Part shown: in pieces, positions 6,986-16,474 of the stretch
Position numbering within the stretch: position 1 is the first letter of the stretch
How the letters are laid out: each line of letters opens with the position of its first letter
Origin: Deltaproteobacteria bacterium
GTDB taxonomy: Bacteria; Bdellovibrionota; Bdellovibrionia; JABDDW01
Direction: 5' to 3'
Length of the DNA stretch: 22,739 nucleotides
Assembly: GCA_013287405.1 (NCBI GenBank)
Contig: JABDDW010000023.1
Location: forward strand, 1 to 22,739
Translations under genes and position numbers: made by a program
Notes under the pieces: generated by a model
What the model was told of the DNA's origin: nothing
The model's input: the letters and a program-made list of their open reading frames with translations, nothing else
The model's database searches: none

Positions 6986-7855
6986 TTGATCCCAGATATT
7001 TTGATCACAGAAAGGGATGAGCTGATCTTAAATTTTTTATGGCGATTCAAGGTGGCAACAACCGCCACTTTGGTCAAAAGATTTTTTCCTAGTTCTCAAA
7101 GCCCGATAACAGGATACAAGCGCCTTCTCCATTTAAAGCGTCACAAGTTCATTCAAATCCGTTCTGATAATAAATCAGAAGAGTTTGGCTGGATGTTAGA
7201 TGTTAACGGATATCGAAAAATCAAAGATACCGTCGGAGAAATCGCAAGGCCAGGATACGCGCCTGAAAGCATCGTCCACGATCTCCTTGTCAGTGCCGTG
7301 TTACTCGGAGATTGGTTTTTGGGATTCCCGGAAGGCTCTAGCGTATTCACCGAACAGGAACTTAAAAGGCTTCATCCAAGTGTCTATGAAGATTGGGTGC
7401 CAACAAACCTGTTAAGAATCCCCGATGGCCTGTGGCATGTCCCGAAGATGGGATCAACCGCCACGATTGCACTAGAAGTTGAATTAAATCAAAAAAGTTC
7501 TGAGAATTACCAAAAAATTGCTCAAGTATATGGAATGCAGGAATTTTATCGTGTATTATGGATAGCAAATACGGAAAAGCTCGCCTCAAAAATTGCAACC
7601 ACAATTCAAAAAACTACACCCAACAAACCTTTTAACCACAACTTTGTGACCCTTGCGGATTTTAAGAAACGCGGTTGGCAGGCCCCGATCATCCTAGGTC
7701 CTGACAAGGAACGCACAATCGCAAAGCTTCTCGGAGCCACCCAAGAAAACACCCCAGAACTTTTTTCTAATGGTTTTCTTTTGAACGGTCAAAAATTCCC
7801 ATTCAAATCAAAGACTTTCATCCAAAATTCTGTCGTCGCAGAAAGCATTTATTAG
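6986..7855 (+). CDS. Replication-relaxation-like winged-helix protein, candidate relaxase
   Basis: This is a 289-aa protein. The start is TTG 6986, with a near-perfect RBS AAGGAGG (6972-6978) at 7 nt. The N-terminus (ITERDELILNFLWRFKVAT, ending before LVKRFFP) is the typical winged-helix opening of replication-relaxation (Replic_Relax) proteins. The middle contains VHDLLVSAVLLGDW, RIPDGLWHV and IALEVELNQKSSENYQKI, which matches the family's conserved H-D and PD/E-x-E-type core. The family is found on plasmids and conjugative elements and has been proposed to act in DNA relaxation or transfer. It lies 2 nt after the FtsK-like ATPase, a pairing that suggests a joint DNA-processing unit. Catalytic activity is inferred, not shown. 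Confidence 0.65.
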   Translation: MIPDILITERDELILNFLWRFKVATTATLVKRFFPSSQSPITGYKRLLHLKRHKFIQIRSDNKSEEFGWMLDVNGYRKIKDTVGEIARPGYAPESIVHDLLVSAVLLGDWFLGFPEGSSVFTEQELKRLHPSVYEDWVPTNLLRIPDGLWHVPKMGSTATIALEVELNQKSSENYQKIAQVYGMQEFYRVLWIANTEKLASKIATTIQKTTPNKPFNHNFVTLADFKKRGWQAPIILGPDKERTIAKLLGATQENTPELFSNGFLLNGQKFPFKSKTFIQNSVVAESIY

Positions 7856-7871
7856 TATATATCCATATACT
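7854..7871 (+). terminator. Weak AT-rich stem-loop after the transfer operon
   Basis: AGTATAT (7854-7860) pairs perfectly with ATATACT (7865-7871) over a 4-nt loop, starting at the stop codon of the relaxase candidate and followed by ttatatccc. The stem is AT-only apart from one G-C pair and the T-tract is short, so termination would be weak. The next ~80 nt are C/T-rich and gene-free. It may only mark a partial boundary before the lipoprotein-recombinase cluster. Confidence 0.3.
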
Positions 7872-7963
7872 TTATATCCCTTCATTCCCCGTACCCCTTC
7901 TACCTTTCATTTACCCACTCAATTCATACCCATCATTTCATCATTAAAAAGGAGCCCAGACAT

Positions 7964-8368
7964 TTGAACTCCAAAAGAATTGTTTCATTAATTATCGTCT
8001 CTTTATATTTATGCTCATGTTCAACTCTAAAAGATAGTCTGCTTCTCGGTGGCGGCATTGGTGCCACAGCCGGTGGGGTTGCCGGAAATTTTATCGGTTC
8101 CAATAACGGAAACCCAACCACCGGTACAATTGTGGGGGCCGGAAGTGGATTACTCCTTGGTGCTCTTATCGGTTATTCAGCCTATAAGAGCGGTCAAAAA
8201 CCGCCGCCAAACACAACAAGTAGCCCCAATTCTGATTCCAAAACGCCGTCTCTTTCTAGCCCAGTTGTTAGAAAAATCTGGGTCCCTTCCAAAATTGAAA
8301 ATAATAAATTTATCGAGGGGCATTTCGAGTTCGTAATAGAAAGGCAATCGGTATGGATCGACCAGTAG
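7964..8368 (+). CDS. Glycine-zipper lipoprotein
   Basis: This is a 134-aa protein. The start is TTG 7964, with AAGGAG at 7949-7954. A short basic N-terminus and hydrophobic core (RIVSLIIVSLYL) lead to CSCS. The lipobox-like L-C-S-C makes Cys19 the probable lipidated residue. The following ~50 residues are a Gly-zipper (GGGIGATAGGVAGNFIG, then GTIVGAGSGLLLGALIGY), then a Pro/Ser linker and a small C-terminal beta-like part. Small lipoproteins stabilise the outer-membrane ring in T4SSs (VirB7/TraV). This one could fill that role, since no other candidate is in the window, but Gly-zipper lipoproteins also serve as entry-exclusion or surface proteins. It overlaps the next gene by 16 nt. Confidence 0.6.
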   Translation: MNSKRIVSLIIVSLYLCSCSTLKDSLLLGGGIGATAGGVAGNFIGSNNGNPTTGTIVGAGSGLLLGALIGYSAYKSGQKPPPNTTSSPNSDSKTPSLSSPVVRKIWVPSKIENNKFIEGHFEFVIERQSVWIDQ

Positions 8369-8784
8369 AATCTCAAAAAAGAAAGCGTCACGCTGAGAGA
8401 GTCACATTAAATGAGACGTCGCTTACAAAATTAAATGCCTGGCTCTGCCAAATTGAAAATCAAAATAAGGGCATTAACATTAATAAAAATAGCCTTATCA
8501 ATTGGCTCTTAAACGAACTACCAGCGCAATTGTCTCTCAAGCAATTAAACGAACTTCAAGCTCAGTACCTTGACCCAGTAAAACAGGCAAAAGAGGCCCT
8601 TAGGGAAGCCAGGGCCGCAAAAGCTCGCGGTGAGAAGTTCGTTTTAAAAATCGAGATGGATCATGTTGATGATTTGCCTAGGCCCAAGAGGGTCTATAAG
8701 AAAAAAGAAGCCAACCCTGAATTACCCCTGACCCTTAAAGAACAAAGAGTCATTGAAGAATCGCATGATCTTGAGGCCACTTAA
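8353..8784 (+). CDS. Basic, DNA-binding-like accessory protein
   Basis: This is a 143-aa protein. ATG 8353 lies 16 nt inside the lipoprotein gene, with AAAGG about 10 nt upstream. Residues ~10-55 (KRHAERVTLNETSLTKLNAW, then a helix ending NWLLNELPAQL) have the strand-helix-helix look of a ribbon-helix-helix domain. This is followed by a Lys/Arg/Ala-rich helix (KEALREARAAKARGEK) and an acidic/basic tail. Relaxosome accessory and transcriptional control proteins of conjugative elements often have this make-up. I cannot assign a named family. Its stop abuts the ATG of the following 69-aa gene (TAAATG), so the two are probably translated together. Confidence 0.5.
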   Translation: MDRPVESQKRKRHAERVTLNETSLTKLNAWLCQIENQNKGININKNSLINWLLNELPAQLSLKQLNELQAQYLDPVKQAKEALREARAAKARGEKFVLKIEMDHVDDLPRPKRVYKKKEANPELPLTLKEQRVIEESHDLEAT

Positions 8785-8994
8785 ATGGCTACCTGGTGTG
8801 TCAAACAACCCCCGACAATTTTCCCCGTTATCATTGATGGGGAAAAGTTTTCGGAAATCCTTGCCTCAATTGCTGAACTTTTGTATAAATACTGTAGCGC
8901 CCAACTCAAAAGTCAAAATGATTCGTGCCCTTTGTCCCTTGAAGTAAATCCCGTTTCCGACCTAACCAAACTTAGGAGGAAGCGAAATGTTTAA
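8785..8994 (+). CDS. Hypothetical 69-aa protein
   Basis: ATG 8785 directly follows the TAA of the upstream gene. The stop at 8992-8994 overlaps the ATG of the recombinase-domain gene by 8 nt. An AGGAGG inside its 3' end (8974-8979) serves the next gene. The protein contains a short hydrophobic helix (FSEILASIAELLYKYCSAQL) and a basic C-terminus (KLRRKRNV). It is plausibly expressed because of the tight spacing. Its size and place just before the recombinases would suit a recombination directionality factor, but nothing in the sequence itself proves this. Confidence 0.4.
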   Translation: MATWCVKQPPTIFPVIIDGEKFSEILASIAELLYKYCSAQLKSQNDSCPLSLEVNPVSDLTKLRRKRNV

Positions 8995-9428
8995 TTCACG
9001 TCAAAAATTTACTCCGCAATTAGGCCATCACATTGCTCTTTACGTCAGGAGTGCCAGTGGCAATGAGTCTGCCATTTCAGAGCAAACGAAAAACCTGAAC
9101 GCCTTTGTTGACAAACAAAATTTGGACTCGAACTTTGGTTGGGTTGTAAAGGTTTTTTCAGATAACCCGGGCTCTGGAATGGATTTCAAGCGGCCTGGGC
9201 TTACGGCTCTCTTAGATTCTGTCGAGAGAAGGGAGCTTGACTTAATTATTGTCACCGATCTTTTAAGGCTTACAAGGTCATCTCAAAATTTTTGGAAGAT
9301 TTTAAAAACTCTTTTTGTAAATGGCTGCGACCTACAAAGTCTTCAAGAAAATTTTCGGCTCTTTGAAAATGAAAAACTCTGTGATGCCTTAAATATGGAA
9401 GTGGGTTTTAAATTTCGGGAGGTCCACC

Positions 9429-9436
<8 letters not shown>
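8987..9436 (+). CDS. Serine-recombinase N-terminal domain paralogue lacking the catalytic Ser
   Basis: This is a 149-aa protein with a strong RBS (AGGAGG, 8974-8979). It aligns along nearly its whole length with the first ~145 residues of the next gene. Shared blocks include SNFG-VV-VF-D, SG-D--R--L--LL--V-R-E and RL-RS, followed by GC---SL-E-F. In the active recombinase the nucleophile is in LYIRVST (Ser23). Here the aligned peptide is LYVRSAS with Ala23, flanked by Ser22 and Ser24. The basic pocket Arg residues (Arg21, RLTRS) are kept. The recombinase, zinc-ribbon and coiled-coil domains are absent, and the natural stop lies 8 nt inside the next gene. It is probably catalytically dead but able to dimerise or bind its partner, so a regulatory subunit is a reasonable inference. 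Confidence 0.75.
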
Positions 9437-11225
<1,789 letters not shown>

Positions 11226-11352
11226 TCCAGACGAAATAAGTACTCTCATAACTCCTGCCTGTTCGCAAGAAACAATCTAATCCATAAAAGCACTTGAGAT
11301 TAGGTAAGATTCCTGGTCTCATTTTACTTGGTTATTCATAGATGGGGGTTAA

Positions 11353-11886
11353 ATGAAGTTTTTTCTAAATCTAGTGATCATTGGCGGTTTTCTTACAATA
11401 GTCAGCCTGGCCCACGGGGCGAACTTGGGTTCAAAGGATATGTCCAACCGCTTGGGAATTGGTTACTCAAATGACTTCAGCATTGCAAATCTTCCAAGCA
11501 TTTCCGCCAAATTTTATCCTTCAAATGATTGGGCTCTTTCTGCAGCCTTGGGGATCGACACGATGAGCGCTCCTTCCAATGGAAATTCAAATTTTGGTTT
11601 AGGCGCCAAGGTCTACAGAACTATTTTTACTGAGTCCATGCTCAACTTTTTTATGGGCGCCGGAGTTTCTCTCATCAGCCAAGGCCCGGCCACCGGGGCC
11701 ACAGGGTCCACGAATTCAGGGTTTGATATCAACGCCTTTGGGGGTGTAGAGTTTTTCGTCCCCGGATTAGAGAATCTGGGCTTTGATTTTATTTTTGGGG
11801 CTGGTGTCACTTCACTTCCTGTGGGGGTCAGATTTAGAACTCTTGGCGAATCTCCGCTCAATGCGGGAATGTTCTTCTATTTCTAA
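11353..11886 (+). CDS. Probable outer-membrane beta-barrel protein
   Basis: This is a 177-aa protein; ATG 11353 is preceded by GGGGG. A signal peptide (FFLNLVIIGGFLTIVSLAHG) with a cleavage site near AHG-AN is followed by alternating hydrophobic/polar strands rich in Gly, Phe and Asn (RLGIGYSNDFS, FMGAGVSLIS, LGFDFIFGAGVTSLPVGVRF). It ends with FFYF, the C-terminal aromatic signal used by the BAM machinery. Size and pattern fit an 8-strand OmpA/OmpW-like barrel. It is the first gene beyond the tRNA and probably has its own promoter. No specific function can be read from it. Confidence 0.65.
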   Translation: MKFFLNLVIIGGFLTIVSLAHGANLGSKDMSNRLGIGYSNDFSIANLPSISAKFYPSNDWALSAALGIDTMSAPSNGNSNFGLGAKVYRTIFTESMLNFFMGAGVSLISQGPATGATGSTNSGFDINAFGGVEFFVPGLENLGFDFIFGAGVTSLPVGVRFRTLGESPLNAGMFFYF

Positions 11887-12063
11887 GAATATGGGCCTTT
11901 GATGAACTAGGGTAACGCAATCCTCAAAAGGATGCTAAACTCCTCAACACCTGACAAAAGTCTAGTCATTTTAGCCACTTGATAGAGGTCTGGACCCACA
12001 CCGAATTGGCTTTAGCTTTGCTTTATCAATAATATAGGAAATACTTATAGCTCAGGGGGAAAT

Positions 12064-12840
12064 TTGCTTCGAATCACTTCAATCATCATCTTATGCGCGT
12101 TTTTAATGGCGCGACCGACGCAAGCGCGAGCCGGAGATTTTGTTGAAGATCAATCGTCTGGAGCCTCCACTTCCGGGGACACCGGCGATTCTACCTTTGA
12201 TCCTTTCAGCGATTATTCGGAATTTGAAGAAGGAAGTGAAGAAGAAGCCGATATTAATTTTTTCCATAATGGTCGATTCTTCTCCATCGGGCTTCTTGGG
12301 GGCTATGAATCCTTCACCGATACCTTGGGAGAACTTTACGCCCCCAGCTTTCAGTTTGGTCTTTTCTTAGAGTATTTTTTCGATCTCAAACTTGCAATGC
12401 AAATTGCCTATATTACGGCCACCCACACCTTAACAATCGATTCGGGTACGGTTAACCCCTATACAGGGACTGTCGGAATAAGCCATTTCGAATTTGATCT
12501 AAAATATTATCTTAACACTCAAAATGTGACCCGGGGCCTGGCTGCCCTTAACCCTTACCTTCTTATCGGAGCTTCAACCTACACAAGAAAAACCAATATC
12601 AATGGCTCTGGGGGAGAAGTGGATGACTCGGCCTTCGGAGCCCAGGCGGGCGGAGGTATCGAAATCCCCTTGATGCACAACTCTGCTTTCTTTGGAATAC
12701 AAGCCACTTACAACTACATCGCCTTCCCGGGAGAAGGGCAACCCATCACTGTGACCAGTAATGGAGTCACTACGCCGTTAGGCCTCACTCCCAACGGAGA
12801 CGCCCTTTCAATTATGGGCATTTTAGGAATGAGTTTTTAG
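12064..12840 (+). CDS. Outer-membrane beta-barrel protein with acidic N-terminal segment
   Basis: This is a 258-aa protein. The start is TTG 12064, preceded by CAGGGGGA. A signal peptide (IIILCAFLMARPTQARA) is followed by an unusually acidic, Ser/Gly-rich stretch (residues ~25-62, e.g. DYSEFEEGSEEEADI). A barrel-like region of about eight amphipathic strands comes next (FFSIGLLGGYES, FQFGLFLEYFF, HFEFDLKYYL, NPYLLIGASTYT, FGAQAGGGIEI, FFGIQATYNYI, ILGMSF). It ends in a Phe. The acidic segment could bind cations or form a periplasmic/extracellular linker. It lies 177 nt after another barrel gene in the same direction and converges on the symporter gene, with stop codons 10 nt apart. Confidence 0.65.
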   Translation: MLRITSIIILCAFLMARPTQARAGDFVEDQSSGASTSGDTGDSTFDPFSDYSEFEEGSEEEADINFFHNGRFFSIGLLGGYESFTDTLGELYAPSFQFGLFLEYFFDLKLAMQIAYITATHTLTIDSGTVNPYTGTVGISHFEFDLKYYLNTQNVTRGLAALNPYLLIGASTYTRKTNINGSGGEVDDSAFGAQAGGGIEIPLMHNSAFFGIQATYNYIAFPGEGQPITVTSNGVTTPLGLTPNGDALSIMGILGMSF

Positions 12841-12850
12841 CAAAATATTT

Positions 12851-14215
12851 TTAACTGAATAACCAAATTAAAATCTGAATCATAAAAGCGGCCAAGATTA
12901 GTCCAGGAACTATATACTTTATAGCGATGATCCAGGTCGGAAAAAGTCGCACGCTCACCAAGCTTTTTTGATCCACGAAGGCCGATTTTTTTTCTTCAAT
13001 AGGAATGCAAAGGGAGACAAAGAGGACTAAGCCAAAGGCCACGATGGGCAAAGTCCAATTGATTATGACCTGATCAATAATTTCTAGGAGGCCTCGCTCC
13101 CCGACTTTAACATTTCTAAATATGGATCCTGAAAAGGCTGAAACCAAGGCCAAGAGAAATGTAACTCCAGCAATAATATAAGAAGCTAGAGGTCGCCCCA
13201 ATTTTTTCTGATCGATAAGATAAGTCACCAAGCCTTCAAAAAGTGCAATACTGGCACTTAAAGCTGCAAAATAAAGGCATACGAAAAATGCAACCCCCAC
13301 CAAGTACCCAAAAGTAAGTTGTCTAAAAAGGACGGGCATGGTCTTAAATAAAAGTGCGGGGCCAGTTCCGGAATCCACGTGAGCGGAAAATACAATGGGA
13401 AAAATTAGAATTCCAGCGCAAAGAGACAAGAGAACATCAATTCCGGTAACAAAAATAGCTTCAGAAGGAAGGTGGGTTTTATCTTCTAGGTAGCTTCCAT
13501 AAGCCACCATCGCTCCAAAACCAAGACTTAGCGTAAAGAGCGCATGCCCCAAGGCCTCGATAACGGCCGTCGCCGTAAGTTTCGAAAAATTGGGATAAAA
13601 CAAAAATCGCAGGGCTTCGGTGGCCCCAGGAAGAAATAATGAATGAACAATTAAAAAAAGCATTATAATAAAAAGGATGGGCATAAATATTCGAGATGAT
13701 TTTTCGATTCCTTCTCGCACCCCTTGAGCCACGATGCTCGTGGTAATTATCAGATGGACGCTCGCAAGTAAAATCTGGAGATAGCCGTGCACAAGAAGGC
13801 GATCTATTATATTCTCTGGTTTCGACGCCAAATCGGTAAAATGACCAGAAACCGCTTGGATTATGAAATGAATAACCCAGCCACTAATAACCGTGTAGTA
13901 GCTTAGCACGATAAAGGCCGCTATCATTCCAAGGGCCCCAAACCACTTCCAATACGCCGATCCTCTTTCTTTGATCCAAGCTTTATGACTAAGGGCCCCT
14001 ATCATCCCCCTTCGACTCAATTTGCCTAGCATGAGCTCTGAGATCAGAGCAGGTAAACTAATCGCTCCGACGAAGAATATATAGAGCAACACAAAAGCTC
14101 CGCCACCATTGACGCCGGTGATATACGGAAATCTCCAAAGGGTCCCCAAACCAAAAGCAGCTCCCACCGCCGCCATATAAAAACCAAATCGCGTCCCGAA
14201 CGTTGCACGCTTCAT
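12851..14215 (-). CDS. Sodium:neurotransmitter symporter (NSS/LeuT family) transporter
   Basis: This is a 454-aa inner-membrane protein with about 11-12 membrane helices, the usual size of bacterial NSS proteins. These carry amino acids or related amines into the cell with Na+. The diagnostic first unwound helix is clear: GLGTLWRFPY followed by NGGGAF. The residue aligned with the Na1-coordinating Asn27 of LeuT is Thr here (GLGT instead of GLGN), and the Asn at LeuT position 21 is Ala. Both could alter ion binding. The start ATG overlaps the der stop codon (ATGA), making it the last gene of the rnc-era-der operon. The substrate cannot be told from the sequence. Confidence 0.85.
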   Translation of the reverse strand: MKRATFGTRFGFYMAAVGAAFGLGTLWRFPYITGVNGGGAFVLLYIFFVGAISLPALISELMLGKLSRRGMIGALSHKAWIKERGSAYWKWFGALGMIAAFIVLSYYTVISGWVIHFIIQAVSGHFTDLASKPENIIDRLLVHGYLQILLASVHLIITTSIVAQGVREGIEKSSRIFMPILFIIMLFLIVHSLFLPGATEALRFLFYPNFSKLTATAVIEALGHALFTLSLGFGAMVAYGSYLEDKTHLPSEAIFVTGIDVLLSLCAGILIFPIVFSAHVDSGTGPALLFKTMPVLFRQLTFGYLVGVAFFVCLYFAALSASIALFEGLVTYLIDQKKLGRPLASYIIAGVTFLLALVSAFSGSIFRNVKVGERGLLEIIDQVIINWTLPIVAFGLVLFVSLCIPIEEKKSAFVDQKSLVSVRLFPTWIIAIKYIVPGLILAAFMIQILIWLFS

Positions 14216-15588
14216 ATTTTTATTTGAGGAGTTCCATAAGAAACATCTTCAGCCCGAACATCCCCACGCCTTCGCTTTTTAGGAAACAATCGAACGGGAA
14301 TCCCCACGAGATCGTATTTCTCTTTTATTTTGCTAACGATAAATCGTTTGTAGGCCTTAGTAATACCTCGGGGCTCGTTCACGAAGGCCATAAATGCGGG
14401 TGGTCTCTGTTTAGTCTGAGTCACGTAAAAGAACTTTATGTCGTGCCCCCTGAAACTAGGACTTGGAGCTTGTCTGATGGCAGAAAAAAAGAATTCATTT
14501 ATTTGCTGGGTAGGAATTTTTGTATTGAGTTGTCTCCAAACTCTTTCGATATTCGAAAATAGTTTCTCCACTCCTCGCAGAGTCTTAGCACTTATAAAAA
14601 CCACGGGGATATCTGAGTAGTAGTGAAACGTTTCTTCAATTTGCTTACGTAGTCCCTCTCTGAATCGGGGTATTATATTTTCTGCCAAATCTATTTTGTT
14701 AATGACTAAGATAACGGCACGGTGCTTTGTCAGAGCCAATTCCACAATTCTTGAGTCTTGATGGGTGGGCCCGGTTAGAGCGTCGACCATTAAGAGTAGA
14801 ATATCAGCCTCGACCACACTTTCTTCAGCCTTTACGGCGGAGATGTGCTCTACGTGGTCCTCCCTCTTGGCATTTCTTCTGAGGCCGGCCGTATCAACGA
14901 GAATGTAGTCCTGTTGATTTCTCTTAAAAGGAACCTCAACGCTGTCAATTGTGGTCCCCGCCGTGGGGCTCACCACTACGCGTTCCTCTCCCAGAAGGGC
15001 ATTAACCAAGGTGCTTTTACCGGCATTAGGTTTACCTATTACAGCCATACGAATGACATTTTCGTTCAGATCGACCACATTGGGTTTTTGCCCCTCCACC
15101 ACCCAGTCCAGTATCTCGTCCACGCCCAGCTTATGTTCAAAACTTGCAGGCAAGAGAGATTCAAACCCTAGCTCGTAGAATTCGCTGATCCCTATATCAT
15201 TTTTAGTTCTTTCATCTATTTTATTAATGACCACTAAGGTGGGTTTATTTAAACGCTTGATATACTGAGTGAGATCCTTATCTTCGGGGTTTAACCCGTA
15301 TTTTCCGTCGAGTACAAAAATAATTTTATCCGCCGTCTTGGTCGCCTCAAGAGCCTTTTCTCGAATCGCCTTACTCCAAACTTTATCTCCCCCTTGTGTA
15401 ACCCCGGCGGTATCAAAAATTTCGAAATTGACCGAACGCCAATCGGCCTTGCCGTAGTGAACATCCCGAGTTACCCCGGGCAAATCTTTTACAATAGCCT
15501 TTCTTGTTCCAGTAATTTGGTTAAAAAGCGTACTCTTTCCGACATTGGGTCGGCCAAAAATCGCCACCCTCAAGATTTTAGATTCCAT
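14212..15588 (-). CDS. der: Ribosome-assembly GTPase Der (EngA)
   Basis: This 458-aa protein is an essential double-GTPase that acts in maturation of the 50S subunit. Two G domains are seen in tandem. The first has GRPNVGKST (12-20), DTAG (59-62) and NKID (122-125). The second has GKPNAGKST (185-193), DTAG (232-235) and NKID (297-300). A C-terminal KH-like domain follows (about 350-440), with a basic end (FPKKRRRGD). Length and order match the family. It overlaps era by 11 nt at its 5' end and the symporter by 4 nt at its 3' end, so it is probably translated by coupling. No anomalies were seen. Confidence 0.97.
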   Translation of the reverse strand: MESKILRVAIFGRPNVGKSTLFNQITGTRKAIVKDLPGVTRDVHYGKADWRSVNFEIFDTAGVTQGGDKVWSKAIREKALEATKTADKIIFVLDGKYGLNPEDKDLTQYIKRLNKPTLVVINKIDERTKNDIGISEFYELGFESLLPASFEHKLGVDEILDWVVEGQKPNVVDLNENVIRMAVIGKPNAGKSTLVNALLGEERVVVSPTAGTTIDSVEVPFKRNQQDYILVDTAGLRRNAKREDHVEHISAVKAEESVVEADILLLMVDALTGPTHQDSRIVELALTKHRAVILVINKIDLAENIIPRFREGLRKQIEETFHYYSDIPVVFISAKTLRGVEKLFSNIERVWRQLNTKIPTQQINEFFFSAIRQAPSPSFRGHDIKFFYVTQTKQRPPAFMAFVNEPRGITKAYKRFIVSKIKEKYDLVGIPVRLFPKKRRRGDVRAEDVSYGTPQIKI

Positions 15589-16474
15589 AGCCTAATTCTT
15601 CCAAGTAAGTTTTGTCGTTCAACCAATTTTGTTTAACGACGACATGAAGTTCTAAAAAAATCTTTTGCCTAGTGAGCCTCTCCAAGTCAAATCGGGAGCG
15701 CACACCTATTTGCTTAAGAACTGAAGCTCCTTGGCCTATAACCATGGGCTTATGAGATTCCCTTGAGACCAAAATATCTGCTGCTATTTTAATGATGGGG
15801 CCTTCTTCATATTGTTGGATCAAAACCGCTAACCCATAAGGTAGTTCTTGATGAAGCTGTTCGAAACAATGTTTTCGGATCACCTCCGAGGCTACTTCCC
15901 GCATGGTTTGGGGGGTAAAAACATCGGCATCGTAATACTGAGGCCCCTCAGGAAGCTTTTCCAAAATCAAACTTTTTAATTCTTGAATCCCTCTATTTGA
16001 GCGGCTGCTGGTGAGAAGGAGTGGAGGCGGATTTGTGCCAAAGTAGGTCTTGAATTTATGCTCTAGCCCTTCAAGTGTCGTCGGATCCTTTAAGAGATCC
16101 GTCTGGGTCAAAACGTAAATAGGCTCCTTAAGGGTTTGCCCTAAATTAATGGCCCAGGGTTTTAAATTTGATTTAAATTCCCACGGACCAATGGCGCATA
16201 CAATAACATCGATGTCCTGAAGAGCGCGGGACAACTCAGTTTTCAGAAAAGGGTTGAGCCCCTCGTTTGATTCGATAACTCCAGGAGTATCAACAAAAAT
16301 CATTTGATAGGCCCCCGGCTCAGTTAAAATGCCTAAAGTACGCTTCCGGGTAGTTTGGGGTTTTGAAGTCACAATGCTTGCGGTCTCTTTAACAAGGGCA
16401 TTGACCAAGGAACTCTTCCCAGCGTTGGGCACTCCGACTAGAGTAATATAGCCTGAGCAAAAACCCTTGTTCAT
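15578..16474 (-). CDS. era: GTPase Era, with atypical G4 motif
   Basis: This is a 298-aa protein. Era binds the 3' end of 16S rRNA and assists 30S assembly. The G domain has G1 GVPNAGKSS (14-22), a switch I region with KPQTTRKRTLGI and G3 DTPG (62-65). A C-terminal KH domain carries VIGQGASVLKQIG and SRFDLERL. The G4 motif, normally NKxD and responsible for guanine specificity, reads TQTD (123-126), and G5 reads SSRSNRG rather than the usual SAL/SAK. Other parts look intact and the length is normal. The start ATG overlaps the stop of rnc, and the stop lies 11 nt inside der. The rnc-era pairing is common across bacteria. Confidence 0.93.
   Translation of the reverse strand: MNKGFCSGYITLVGVPNAGKSSLVNALVKETASIVTSKPQTTRKRTLGILTEPGAYQMIFVDTPGVIESNEGLNPFLKTELSRALQDIDVIVCAIGPWEFKSNLKPWAINLGQTLKEPIYVLTQTDLLKDPTTLEGLEHKFKTYFGTNPPPLLLTSSRSNRGIQELKSLILEKLPEGPQYYDADVFTPQTMREVASEVIRKHCFEQLHQELPYGLAVLIQQYEEGPIIKIAADILVSRESHKPMVIGQGASVLKQIGVRSRFDLERLTRQKIFLELHVVVKQNWLNDKTYLEELGYGI

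Noticed and set aside
11917..11935. Hairpin GCAATCCT/AGGATGC after the first barrel gene as a terminator
   Set aside because: The stem is short and bulged and no run of T follows.
14203..14562. Plus-strand frame of 119 aa opposite the 3' end of der
   Set aside because: der is unambiguous on the other strand and the antisense peptide shows no domain or start signal.
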